From CAVVJA01 sp963809815 (lineage in GTDB: Bacteria > Actinomycetota > Actinomycetes > Mycobacteriales > Jatrophihabitantaceae): DNA of 64,000 bases. The notes under the pieces were generated by a model. The model did not search any database, was not told where the DNA came from, and saw only the letters and a program-made list of their open reading frames with translations. Shown here piece by piece: positions 42,659 to 51,514 of the stretch; position 1 is the stretch's first letter; every line of letters starts with the position of its first letter. The position numbers were made by a program, and so were the translations under genes. The DNA lies in the NCBI GenBank assembly GCA_963809815.1, contig CAWELM010000011.1:108544-172543 (forward strand). The letters run 5' to 3'.

Positions 42659-45280
42659 ATGTCTCGAAGGATCGTGGCTGCGGTGTCGGTGATCGTCACC
42701 GCAGCCAGCTTGTCGGTGTTGGGGCAGGGGGTAGCCAATTCCCTACCGGCGGCAGGAACGGCGGCCGCAGCGACGCCATCGGAGCTGTCGACTACCACTC
42801 GACTGGCAGACCGGCGGGAGGTCGACGCCGGGTCCCGCGCCTACTCGATCGGCTTTGAGGACGGCAGGTTCTACGCCAACGGATGGCACACCACCGGCGA
42901 GATGGGCGGCGTGTGGACACCGCCACTGAAGCTGGTCGACGGTGTCTGGTTCGGGCTCGACGGCCAGTGGATCGGTCCGGCAAGCAAGTTCACGAGTGGC
43001 TGGGGTTACACCAAATATGACCTGCCGGCTACGGCCGGACTCAGCGTGGCGCGGACCGACTTCGTCCCGGACGGAGTGCGCGGAGCGCTGTTCGGCCTCA
43101 CGATCACCAACCCCGGCGCGGCCCGGACTGCCAAGCTGTCCATAGACGCGCACTCGGAGCTGATGGGGCAGTACCCGTGGGGGTTCACGGGCGTCACGCC
43201 CAACGCCAGCGACAACCTTCCGGACACGGGCAACTTCAACGGCCAGGACCTCGTCTTCACCGATGACGGCGCGCTGCCCGGAGCGCCCGTACACCACTAC
43301 GCGGCGCTGGTGGGCACCTCGCTGAAGCCGGACACGGGCGCAATCGGCTCACAGTTCTACGGACCGCAGCCTGGGCACCGGTGCACTGGCACCGAGTCGG
43401 GCGCGCCGGCCGACCCTAAGCCCTCGGCGTGTGACGACGGTCCGTTCGGTAAGGGCACCGGTGGCGAGCTGAACTATTCGCTCGCGCTGCCCGCCAACGG
43501 TTCGCAGACCGTGTGGTTGGGCGTAGCCGGTTCCGACCAGGGCGGTGCCAACCAGGACCTAGGCCCGGCCCAGCAGGAGTTGACCAAGGTCCTGCAGAAC
43601 CCGTCGGCAGCCTTGGCCGCCAAGATGGCCTCCCGCCAGCAGCTAGCTCAGAAGACGCAGCTCTCGCTGCCCGGAGACCCGACGGTGCAGAACGCGGTCG
43701 ACTGGGGCAAGCAGAACATCGCCGACCTCACGCTGAGCGCGCAGAACCTGCAGATCCGCTGGACCAACCAGGGCAAGCAGTTCCCCGCACCACTAGGCGT
43801 TGTCCCACAAGCGACCTGGATCGGTGCCGGCTATCCCGACTATCCATGGATCTTCGGCACTGACGGGGAGTACACCGCATTCGCTTCCGTGGCGGTCGGC
43901 CAGTTCACCGCGATCGAGGATCACTTGCGCGCGCTGCAACAAATCTCCGACATCCTGAACAACCGCTCGGGCGTGGTAGTTCATGAGTCGGTGTCCGACG
44001 GCTCGATCTGGTTCGGTCACGACTCCCGGCAGACCACAAACGGCACCACCACGTACGACTTCAACACGGACGAGACGGTCAAGTTCCCCAGTGCCGTTGC
44101 GCTCGTGTGGCGGTGGACGGGAGACAACGCCTTCCGTGACCAGATGTACGACTTCACCGTTCGCAACTTGAAGTACGTCGTCAACCAGCTGGACGCCGAC
44201 AAAGACGGCTGGCCGGAGGGCTCGGGCAACGTCGAGCGCACCGGGATGGGCGCGGAGAAGCTGGACAACGCGGTCTATCTGATCCGCGGCCTGTACGACC
44301 TGTCCGACATGGCCCGGTCCAAGCACGACGGGGCGACGTTCGCGTGGGCCAAGAACCTGGCCAGCAAGCTCGAGAAGCGGTTCGACAGCACCTGGTGGTA
44401 TCAGGCTGCGTCGCAGTACTCCGACTCCTTGCAGGACCCCGGCAACCAGCAGTTGTTCCAGCAGTACTGGATCGGCCAGACGCCGATGGAAGCTGAGCTA
44501 CACGTCGGCGACCAGACCGTCCCGGGTGTGGCGCCGTTCGCCCATGGCAACGCCGCGCTGGCCGGTCGGGAGAACGACTGCTTCAGCGGGACTCCGCCGT
44601 TCAACCCCGGGCTGTTCCACACCGGATGCACCGGCCCGCCCAACGGCGCGGGTGAGAAGGTCATCTACGGCCTGACGACCTCCATCCAGTCGGTCGGCGA
44701 GGGTAACTACGGCCGCTTGGGTCCGGGCGAGCAACAGCGCTATACCCACGCGCTGGCCGAGACCATGTTCGGTGAGCCCGCGACCGGCGGGACGCCGGAC
44801 GAGCAGCCGGGCGCCATGCCGGAGATCTTCCCGTCGCCGGACCAGGGTGCCAACATCGACCGCTGCTGGACGTGCCGCTCGATGTTCATGCAGGCCTGGG
44901 GCAATTACGGCACCGCGTGGCCGGTCGTGCACCAGTGGCTCGGCGTAGATCCGGATCTCGGTGACGGCCTCGTGACATTCGTTCCGCAGGTGCCGCAGGG
45001 TCAGACCACGGTTTCGGGCAAGGCGATCCAGCTGGGTAGGGGATCGGCGGACGTGGCCGCGACCCACACCGGAAACACCTACAGCACGGACATCACGACT
45101 AACGGCGTAGGCACGAACAATGTAGTTATCGGGCACACGCTGCCGAGGGGGACCAACCCGGCGGCCGTCGTGCTCGATGGAAAGAGAGTGCACAACTACA
45201 AGGTCGTCTCGACGAACCGTGGCAACGAAGTGATGATCCCGACTAGCGCCGGACACCACACCTTGACGATCACGGTGTAG
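42659..45280 (+). CDS. Secreted six-hairpin glycosidase
   Basis: An 873-aa exported protein. Signal peptide: MSRRIVAAVSVIVTAASLSV, cleavage likely after the Ala-rich stretch around residue 40. The N-terminal beta-sandwich (~45-350) precedes an (alpha/alpha)6 barrel with motifs TWIGAGYPDYPWIFGTDGEY and WPEGSGNVERTGMG, the acidic residues expected for inverting glycosidases such as amylo-1,6-glucosidase, trehalase-like and GH15/GH63 relatives. A C-terminal strand domain follows (HTLPRGTNPAAVVLDGKRV). AGGAGGAG precedes ATG 42659. Substrate unknown; an external oligosaccharide is likely. Confidence 0.85.
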   Translation: MSRRIVAAVSVIVTAASLSVLGQGVANSLPAAGTAAAATPSELSTTTRLADRREVDAGSRAYSIGFEDGRFYANGWHTTGEMGGVWTPPLKLVDGVWFGLDGQWIGPASKFTSGWGYTKYDLPATAGLSVARTDFVPDGVRGALFGLTITNPGAARTAKLSIDAHSELMGQYPWGFTGVTPNASDNLPDTGNFNGQDLVFTDDGALPGAPVHHYAALVGTSLKPDTGAIGSQFYGPQPGHRCTGTESGAPADPKPSACDDGPFGKGTGGELNYSLALPANGSQTVWLGVAGSDQGGANQDLGPAQQELTKVLQNPSAALAAKMASRQQLAQKTQLSLPGDPTVQNAVDWGKQNIADLTLSAQNLQIRWTNQGKQFPAPLGVVPQATWIGAGYPDYPWIFGTDGEYTAFASVAVGQFTAIEDHLRALQQISDILNNRSGVVVHESVSDGSIWFGHDSRQTTNGTTTYDFNTDETVKFPSAVALVWRWTGDNAFRDQMYDFTVRNLKYVVNQLDADKDGWPEGSGNVERTGMGAEKLDNAVYLIRGLYDLSDMARSKHDGATFAWAKNLASKLEKRFDSTWWYQAASQYSDSLQDPGNQQLFQQYWIGQTPMEAELHVGDQTVPGVAPFAHGNAALAGRENDCFSGTPPFNPGLFHTGCTGPPNGAGEKVIYGLTTSIQSVGEGNYGRLGPGEQQRYTHALAETMFGEPATGGTPDEQPGAMPEIFPSPDQGANIDRCWTCRSMFMQAWGNYGTAWPVVHQWLGVDPDLGDGLVTFVPQVPQGQTTVSGKAIQLGRGSADVAATHTGNTYSTDITTNGVGTNNVVIGHTLPRGTNPAAVVLDGKRVHNYKVVSTNRGNEVMIPTSAGHHTLTITV

Positions 45281-45302
45281 CGCCCGCGCCATCACAACTG
45301 GA

Positions 45303-45345
45303 CCGTGCGACTTTCACCCACAATTCGAGGGTGAAAGTCGCACGG
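45303..45345. terminator. 17-bp perfect palindrome between convergent genes
   Basis: CCGTGCGACTTTCACCC (45303-45319), 9-nt loop, then its exact complement (45329-45345). It lies between the stops of the glycosidase and paaK. The stem is strong enough to end transcription both ways, though no T tract is present; it could alternatively be a dispersed palindromic repeat. Confidence 0.7.
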
Positions 45346-45357
45346 CACGGGGGGACG

Positions 45358-46665
45358 TCAGCGGGTGGGCCGCTCGTCGATAATGCGGCGCATCTTGCCA
45401 AGTGAGCGTTCGATCTCGTCCGGCTCTAGCACATCGACATCGACACTGACGCCGATCGTGCTCTTCACGAGCATCTGCAGGGTTCGCCCGGCCTCGTCGG
45501 CGGCGGCGCGCTCAGCGTCGGGACGACGTTCGACCCGGACGGTCAGCGCGTCCAACCGGTCGACCCGCTCCAGGACGCATTGGAAGTGCGGCGAAAGGGC
45601 TGGCGTACGCAGGACGAGTTCCTCGATCTGGGTGGGGAAGAGGTTGACGCCGCGCAAGATGATCATGTCATCCGTCCGGCCAGTGATCTTCTCCATCCGT
45701 CGTACGGGCCGGGCGGTGCCTGGCAGCAGCCGGGTGAGGTCCCGCGTGCGATAGCGGATCACCGGCATTGCCTGCTTGGTGAGCGTCGTGAAGACTAGCT
45801 CGCCCTCCTCGCCGTCCGGCAGTACGTCACCCGTGACTGGATCGATCACCTCTGGATAGAAGTGGTCCTCCCAGATATGCAAGCCGTCCTTTGTCTCGAC
45901 GCATTCGTTGGCGACGCCCGGCCCCATCACCTCGGACAGTCCATAGATATCGACGGCGTGCGCGTCGAGGCGCTGTTCGATCTCCTGCCGCATGTCGTTC
46001 GTCCACGGTTCGGCCCCGAAGATCCCGACCTGCAGCGACGTCATGCGCGGATCGATTTTCTGCCGCTCCATCTCGTCGATGATCGCGAGCATGTACGACG
46101 GCGTCACCATGATCACGTCGGGCCGAAAGTCCTGAATGAGCAGGACCTGTCGCTCGGTCATTCCGCCGGACACCGGGACCACGGTGCACCCGAGTGCCTC
46201 CGCCCCGTAGTGCGCGCCGAGGCCGCCCGTGAACAGGCCGTACCCGTACGCCACGTGCACCGTGTCACCCGGACGGCCGCCTGATGCTCGGATGGAACGG
46301 GCCATGAGCGCGGCCCACGTCGCGATGTCGTCCGCGGTGTAGCCCACGACAGTGGGCCGGCCGGTCGTTCCGGATGACGCGTGCAATCGAGCAATCTGGG
46401 TGCGAGGAACCGCGAACATTCCGAACGGGTAGTTCTGCCGTAGATCGGCCTTGCTGGTGAACGGATACCGTGCGATGTCGGCCAGCTCGTGCAGGTCGTC
46501 TGGATGGACTCCAGCGGCGTCGAACGCCGACCGATAGTGCGGCACGTGCTCGTAGACCCGGTGCAGTGTCGTTTGCAGCCGCCCCAGCTGGAGAGCTTGG
46601 AGCTCGTCGATCGACGCACGCTCGATCGGGTCGAGTTCGGATGGGTCGGGTGTGCGGTCCTGCAT
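45358..46665 (-). CDS. paaK: Phenylacetate-CoA ligase
   Basis: A 435-aa adenylate-forming enzyme that activates phenylacetate to phenylacetyl-CoA, the entry to the paa pathway. Motifs: HASSGTTGRPTVVGYT (AMP binding), FGAEPWTNDMRQEIE, VDIYGLSEVMGPGVA, GELVFTTLTKQAMPVIRYRTRDLT and KITGRTDDMIILRGVNLFP, all typical of PaaK. ATG 46665 has GGAGGG upstream. It is 11.5 kb from paaZ and on the same strand as paaABCDE; no PaaR-like palindrome is seen in 46666-46818, so regulation may differ. Confidence 0.94.
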   Translation of the reverse strand: MQDRTPDPSELDPIERASIDELQALQLGRLQTTLHRVYEHVPHYRSAFDAAGVHPDDLHELADIARYPFTSKADLRQNYPFGMFAVPRTQIARLHASSGTTGRPTVVGYTADDIATWAALMARSIRASGGRPGDTVHVAYGYGLFTGGLGAHYGAEALGCTVVPVSGGMTERQVLLIQDFRPDVIMVTPSYMLAIIDEMERQKIDPRMTSLQVGIFGAEPWTNDMRQEIEQRLDAHAVDIYGLSEVMGPGVANECVETKDGLHIWEDHFYPEVIDPVTGDVLPDGEEGELVFTTLTKQAMPVIRYRTRDLTRLLPGTARPVRRMEKITGRTDDMIILRGVNLFPTQIEELVLRTPALSPHFQCVLERVDRLDALTVRVERRPDAERAAADEAGRTLQMLVKSTIGVSVDVDVLEPDEIERSLGKMRRIIDERPTR

Positions 46666-46818
46666 GACGGCCCTCCAGAAGCGGCTCAGCGCGGTAGCCC
46701 CGCGCGCCACGACGCTATCCGTCGGCCGGTGCGCGAACCAGGCCGCTGCCGCCCAGTCGGGCAGTCGCCGCGACGCGCAGTTGAGGGCGGCCTCACGCGC
46801 GGTAGGTACCGTGTTCGA

Positions 46819-47193
46819 ATGGAAGAGATCCGGGCTCGGCATGTAGTCGATACCTTGCGCGGTCGAGGCATCGACGCCCATCTGGCTAAAGCCGGTGTCT
46901 ACCAGTTCGGCGTTCGCGTCGTGCTCGGCGACGGCCGGGAGGCGATGTGGGACACCGACGGCACCGCCGGGCTTGAAGCGCAAGTAATGCGGGATGGGAT
47001 GCTGGTCGGTTTCGTCCCGGTCATCGAAGGATCAGAGGACTTCGACCAGGACGAGGTCGTTGACGCGATAGCCCGGACCGACTACGACCAGCCCATCGCC
47101 CACCGCCGCGCGACTGCTCCCGCCCCGGCCGAGCCGTTGCCCCCGACGGGCGGCGTGTTTCGACGGTTCTTCGACGGCTTCCGGTACCGGTAA
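46819..47193 (+). CDS. Conserved hypothetical protein
   Basis: A 124-aa soluble protein opening MEEIRARHVVDTLRGRGIDA, then repeated beta-like segments (YQFGVRVVLGDGREAMWDTDG, QVMRDGMLVGFVPVI). The C-terminal third is Pro/Ala-rich and ends GVFRRFFDGFRYR. Composition and third-position GC are gene-like, but there is no clear ribosome site before ATG 46819, so expression may be leaderless. Family unknown. Divergent from paaK. Confidence 0.6.
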   Translation: MEEIRARHVVDTLRGRGIDAHLAKAGVYQFGVRVVLGDGREAMWDTDGTAGLEAQVMRDGMLVGFVPVIEGSEDFDQDEVVDAIARTDYDQPIAHRRATAPAPAEPLPPTGGVFRRFFDGFRYR

Positions 47194-47294
47194 TGACTCG
47201 TTATCGGGGCACTCGGAGGTTTTGGCAACGCGGCCGTAAGGGCATACCTGAGTAGGGTGACCAGGCAGGTCTTGGCATCCGCCCGGGAGGCTCC

Positions 47295-48518
47295 ATGACA
47301 TCACCTGAGCCGCCGCCAGACCCACACTCGCCGGCCGAGACGAACGACCCGGCGGCCCGCGCCGCGATGGACGGTCAGCAGCCGGCCCCGGCCAGCGACG
47401 GCAGCGACTTCATCACACTCTCGACTCCCCACCGCGACTCCAGGGACGCCGTCACCTGGCCGGTTCGGGTAGCGGCGGCCTGGTCATGGCGGCTGCTCGC
47501 GGTGGCGGCGGGCATCTATGTCGTGATCCTCCTGTTCAGCAAGATTCACATCGTTGCGTTCGCGTTCATCGTGGCGCTGTTCTTCACGGCCGTACTGAAT
47601 CCGCTCGACAAACGGCTGGAAAGCCTCGGCCTGCACAAATCGGCTGCCGCCTCGCTCGTGCTACTCGCTGGCATCATCGTGTTCGGCCTTATCGGCTGGT
47701 TCGTTGTCGTTCAGATCACCTCGCACGCGAACACGCTCGGCGACCAGCTGACGAAGGTGTCCGAACAGATCCGGGATTGGCTCCAGAACGGCCCGTTCCA
47801 TCTGCGGGAGGCCGACCTCAACAACTTCACCAACAGCATCACCGATGCAATCAAGAACAATCAAGGCAAGTTGGTTTCTGGTGCGGTTTCCACCGCGCGG
47901 ACGATTTTCGAGGTGCTCGGCGGTCTTGCGCTGTCGATCTTTTCCACCTTCTTCCTCTTGCGGGACGGCGACCTCATCTGGCGCTGGGTACTGCGCTGGA
48001 TGCCGGGACCGGCTCGGCAACAAGTCGATTACGCCGGCCGGCGCGGATGGTTCAGCCTGGGTGGGTACGTGCGCGGGCAGGTCATCATCGCGTTCATCCA
48101 CGCGGTCACGATCACGATTCTGCTGTTCATCCTGCGGATACCCCTCGCCGCCGCCCTGGGTGTGTTGATCTTTCTCGGGTCCTTCATCCCGATTCTGGGC
48201 CTGACGATCAGCGGCGCGCTCTGCGTAGGTGTCGCACTACTCGAGCATGGCGTCGGCGCCGCAATCATCGTCGCAATCGCGATCATCGTCCTGGTGCAGG
48301 TCGAAGGTCATCTGCTGCAACCGATCATCATGAGTCGGGCCGTGCACATCCATCCCCTGGCGGTGGTGCTCGCCGTGGCGGCCGGCACCGTCGTCTACGG
48401 AATCGTTGGCGCGCTGATCGCGGTGCCGCTGGTGGCCTTCCTCAACGCGTTCGTGCACGGGCTGCGGGAGGCGCGCCAGGAGGCGGCGGCCGATCGAGGG
48501 AACGCCGCCAACGCGTGA
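47295..48518 (+). CDS. AI-2E family transporter (permease)
   Basis: A 407-aa membrane protein of the AI-2E/PerM family. After a Pro/Ala-rich cytoplasmic tail of ~60 residues there are about eight helices; characteristic segments are IHIVAFAFIVALFFTAVLNPLDKRLESLGL, a soluble loop (TKVSEQIRDWLQ) and LGSFIPILGLTISGALCV with VQVEGHLLQPIIMSRAVHIHPLAVV near the end. Substrates vary (ions, signals); function unassigned. ATG 47295 follows GGGAGG. Confidence 0.92.
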   Translation: MTSPEPPPDPHSPAETNDPAARAAMDGQQPAPASDGSDFITLSTPHRDSRDAVTWPVRVAAAWSWRLLAVAAGIYVVILLFSKIHIVAFAFIVALFFTAVLNPLDKRLESLGLHKSAAASLVLLAGIIVFGLIGWFVVVQITSHANTLGDQLTKVSEQIRDWLQNGPFHLREADLNNFTNSITDAIKNNQGKLVSGAVSTARTIFEVLGGLALSIFSTFFLLRDGDLIWRWVLRWMPGPARQQVDYAGRRGWFSLGGYVRGQVIIAFIHAVTITILLFILRIPLAAALGVLIFLGSFIPILGLTISGALCVGVALLEHGVGAAIIVAIAIIVLVQVEGHLLQPIIMSRAVHIHPLAVVLAVAAGTVVYGIVGALIAVPLVAFLNAFVHGLREARQEAAADRGNAANA

Positions 48519-48530
48519 TTTGTGGTGATC

Positions 48531-49352
48531 TCACATCCACGGCCGGGCGTCGGGAGGCACGGTCACCGTGATCGTGGCCCGCTTTGTGTCCGGATCAACG
48601 CCGGTCCGGCTCGCCCAGCTGCGCGCGCCGCGCATCCAGCCCGGCAAGCCAGCGGGCAGGTCGCCGGTCGGGATCGGGGTGAGATCGGCGGCGGTGAAGT
48701 CATCCCCGTAGGGCACACCCGTAGGCGGCTGGTCTGGTTTTGGGATTGCCGCCGTGACCGCCGGTATCGCGGCGTTCCAGTTCTCCAACAGCCGTTTCGT
48801 GGCTTCGGCCTTTGTGATCTGCCCACTCGCCGAGGCTGACTCCGGATACGTCGGATGGATCAAGGCGGCGTGCTGGCCGGTGAACGCGGCTCCGTCCGTG
48901 GTGGCCCGCCAGGCGGTGAACGCGGTCGCCGCCAACGTGCCCAGCGTCAGCACCGCGCGGATGTCGTTGTGGGCGATCAGCGCGGTAAGCCATCGCCCTC
49001 GGTAAGCGGCGATGAGCGGATCGTCGACATGGCGGTCGGCGGCACCCTGGCCCCACACGCTGTACAGGTAGGTGTTCACCATCGTGTAGCTGCGGGTCAT
49101 GCCAAGCTTCGTGAGCAGGCCCTGAGTCCGCTGCCCGGCGGTCCCGACGAGGATGCGACGTGCCACCGTCTCCAGGACCGCTGGATCTTGACCGAGCACC
49201 AGCACGCTCGCTGAGCCGTCTAGCCGTCCGCGGTGAAAGATCGGCCCCCATTCGACGCGAAATCCGTCGGCCGGATAGACGCTGACGTCCGGGTAGTCGG
49301 CGACCAGCGCGTCGTACGGGGCCGGGTAGCCCGGGCAGAAATCGGTCGTCAT
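48531..49352 (-). CDS. Uracil-DNA glycosylase superfamily protein
   Basis: A 273-aa member of the uracil-DNA glycosylase-like superfamily. Motif A is VLVLGQDPAVLE (the GQDP of the catalytic loop) and a strand-loop HPTYPES resembles motif B, where His contacts the uracil. Between them YTMVNTYLYSVWGQ is typical of uncharacterised actinobacterial members. Catalysis on uracil is not certain. The ATG at 49352 overlaps the TGA of the amidohydrolase gene, an unusual partner. Convergent with the AI-2E gene, 12 bp apart. Confidence 0.75.
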   Translation of the reverse strand: MTTDFCPGYPAPYDALVADYPDVSVYPADGFRVEWGPIFHRGRLDGSASVLVLGQDPAVLETVARRILVGTAGQRTQGLLTKLGMTRSYTMVNTYLYSVWGQGAADRHVDDPLIAAYRGRWLTALIAHNDIRAVLTLGTLAATAFTAWRATTDGAAFTGQHAALIHPTYPESASASGQITKAEATKRLLENWNAAIPAVTAAIPKPDQPPTGVPYGDDFTAADLTPIPTGDLPAGLPGWMRGARSWASRTGVDPDTKRATITVTVPPDARPWM

Positions 49353-50995
49353 GGGATCACCTTGCTCGGCCGCGGCGCATTCTTCGTCAGGCCTGATCGC
49401 ACCACCGTGGGCACGTTGGTCTCCGCCCGGAGTGTCGAGTAATAACCGGGATTGTCGACAGCGGTCAGCGGATCGAGCGGGAGCGACGGAAAGGGCCCCG
49501 GTGGGGCGGCGAGCCGAACCGGACGGCGATGATCCGGCGGGTTCGGTCCGGTGACGTGTCCGTGGAACGGTAGGTGCGGCCGGGCGGACATGTGGTTGTC
49601 GATGACACCGGCCACGGCCAGCCGCAGCTGTCCGTCCGATCGGGCCCGGCGTCGGGCCGTCGGTGTCGGGTGACCGAGATCGGCCAGCGCGTCGGTCAGC
49701 ACGGTGATCGATTGGGCGGCAGTCAGCTGCGCGACGTCGGGGTCGGCGCCCTGCTGGGCGAGATTCAGCACCCGCGTTTGCCCGCGGAACACGACGCGCT
49801 CGCCACCGCCGAGGCCCAGCTCGGTCATGACTCGGACCGTGCCGGCTCGCGGCACGCCGTTGATCACGACGAGGGAGATAGTCCGCTCCGTCGCATCGAT
49901 CAAGGCGTCGCAAGGCTCCGGTGTCACGGTATCCACAACGATCAGGTCAGCTTTCTTGCCGGCCTCCAGGCTGCCGAGGGAAGCGCCCCAGCCGAGCATT
50001 TGTGCCGGCGTCGTCGTCGCCATGGCCACGAGATCGGAACTGGACAAGCCAGGAGCACCCGCAAGGGGAGCGGCGAGCCGGGCTGTCTTCAGCTCGCCGA
50101 GCAGGTTCTTGCTCCCGGAGGGAGACCAGTCCGAGCCGAGAGCGACTGGGACACCCTGGTCCAGCGCGGCGCCGAGCTGGGCCGTCTGGCCGTAGAGGAG
50201 CAGATTCGACAGCGGTGACCACACCATGCTGCCGCCGTGCGCGCCGAATACCGCGAAATCGTCAGCGGTCAGTCCTACGCAGTGAATGCCGATCAGATTC
50301 CCGGTGATGGCCCAGCGATCCGGTTTCACCTGCAACGCCAGGAAATGCTGCCGCGCCGACTCTTGTGTGCCTTCCGCCAAATGCAAGATCAGCTTTTGCC
50401 GGCCCGATATTCGGGCCAGGAAATGTTCGGCGTCGGTGGCGTCTATGTCGGCGATGTGCGTCGCGGCTGGCGGAAGGGCCGGGTCGCCGGTGGCCTCGAC
50501 GTTACGCACCAATCCGCGGAAGTGCTTGACGATGCCGGTGTTCGAGGCCAGCGCGACGCCCTGACTGGTCGTCGTTCCGCCTAGGAGGCAGCGCATTTCC
50601 ACGTAGCGCACGACCGCCGGTACGGCTTCGGTGTTGCGCCCGATGACGCCCATCGGGCCACTGATCAGCCGTCGGTAGTCCGGCGTGGAGGGACTGCTCC
50701 ACTGGTCGCGATTGCTGTAGAGCCGGGGCACTTGCCACAGTTGCAAGACTCCGTACGGCAAGTGGTTGTGCAGCTCGATGAGGCCGGGGAAGATCGTGCC
50801 TCGGACGTTTGTGACGGGCACCGACTCGAAGCCGGGCGGCGGCGGTGCCGCAGCCGGCGATACCGCGGTGATCGATCCATCTCTCAGGTAGACCACCGCG
50901 TCGTCCAGGACGGTGCGAGCAGCGTCCATCGTGACGACCCGGCCGGCGAGTGCCATGGGAGCGCTCGTTGCGGGGTCGAACACCGGTCCAGCCAT
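49349..50995 (-). CDS. Amidohydrolase family protein
   Basis: A 548-aa metal-dependent hydrolase. The HxH motif is IFPGLIELHNHLPYG; further ligands are probably the His in KLILHLAEGTQ and HCVGLT, with the Asp in VALGSDWSPSG. MLGWGASLGSLEAGKKADLIVVD is the classic C-terminal amidohydrolase strand. It extends ~110 residues beyond the usual end with a Pro-rich tail (HLPFHGHVTGPNPPDHRRP). ATG 50995 follows GGGGGA. Substrate unknown, perhaps a deaminase of the cytosine/guanine type. Confidence 0.85.
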   Translation of the reverse strand: MAGPVFDPATSAPMALAGRVVTMDAARTVLDDAVVYLRDGSITAVSPAAAPPPPGFESVPVTNVRGTIFPGLIELHNHLPYGVLQLWQVPRLYSNRDQWSSPSTPDYRRLISGPMGVIGRNTEAVPAVVRYVEMRCLLGGTTTSQGVALASNTGIVKHFRGLVRNVEATGDPALPPAATHIADIDATDAEHFLARISGRQKLILHLAEGTQESARQHFLALQVKPDRWAITGNLIGIHCVGLTADDFAVFGAHGGSMVWSPLSNLLLYGQTAQLGAALDQGVPVALGSDWSPSGSKNLLGELKTARLAAPLAGAPGLSSSDLVAMATTTPAQMLGWGASLGSLEAGKKADLIVVDTVTPEPCDALIDATERTISLVVINGVPRAGTVRVMTELGLGGGERVVFRGQTRVLNLAQQGADPDVAQLTAAQSITVLTDALADLGHPTPTARRRARSDGQLRLAVAGVIDNHMSARPHLPFHGHVTGPNPPDHRRPVRLAAPPGPFPSLPLDPLTAVDNPGYYSTLRAETNVPTVVRSGLTKNAPRPSKVIP

Positions 50996-51123
50996 TTATC
51001 CCCCAGCCCGTTTGCAGGCACACCGTAGCGGTAGAGGTGTCGTCGGAGTAGTGGAGGCGGGAGTTGGCTGCTTGATGCAGTTCGGACACGCGGCACCAGT
51101 CAGATTCGGCGACTCGTGCGTTA

Positions 51124-51181
51124 CTCAGGCCAGACGATGTGATAGGAGCCACCCGATTTCAGATCTGTCGTCTGGCCTGAG
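51124..51181 (-). terminator. 14-bp perfect hairpin after the 39-aa gene
   Basis: CTCAGGCCAGACGA (51124-51137) and TCGTCTGGCCTGAG (51168-51181) are exact complements around a 30-nt loop. It begins 14 bp past the stop of the small gene at 51195, suggesting a terminator or a stabilising 3' end. Confidence 0.6.
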
Positions 51182-51194
51182 CAAACCTCAGGTG

Positions 51195-51314
51195 TTACCG
51201 GCAGCTTATGGCCCACAGCTCGGTCCGCACGTTCGGCGGAGCGTCGCGCACAGCCCGATCCAGCTCGGCCCACTCCCGGCGGAGGCGGAGTCTCGCCCGT
51301 AGCGTCTTGATCAT
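51195..51314 (-). CDS. Small arginine-rich protein (39 aa), paralogue of the 10296-10424 product
   Basis: A 39-aa product beginning MIKTLRARLRLRREWAELD and ending ELWAISCR. ATG 51314 has GGAGAG upstream. It aligns end to end, without gaps, with the 42-aa protein at 10296-10424, sharing 15 of 39 residues. As there, a strong hairpin follows the stop. Function unknown; an arginine-rich helix and a conserved A-x-P...EL tail suggest an RNA- or protein-binding peptide. Confidence 0.65.
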   Translation of the reverse strand: MIKTLRARLRLRREWAELDRAVRDAPPNVRTELWAISCR

Positions 51315-51453
51315 TCTTCTCTCCATTCTCAGCTGTATTCAGTGACGGTTCTAGGGTCGCCGGTCAGCCGCCGGAGCGGGATCCGGCTATCGGTCCCTCC
51401 ATGGGCTGATCGCCAGTCCACCAATCGGTGGAGCGAGGGCGGCCCACGTCCCT

Positions 51454-51472
51454 AATACCCCCCTCGGGTATT
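51454..51472. promoter_or_regulatory. CsoR-type operator
   Basis: AATACCC (51454-51460), CCCTC, GGGTATT (51466-51472): a perfect 7-5-7 palindrome of the TACCC...GGGTA type recognised by CsoR-family repressors. It sits 42 bp before the csoR-like start, implying autoregulation. Confidence 0.8.
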
Positions 51473-51514
51473 CTGGGTGAATAACCAGCGGCGGTAGACC
51501 GAGGAGGCCGCGCG

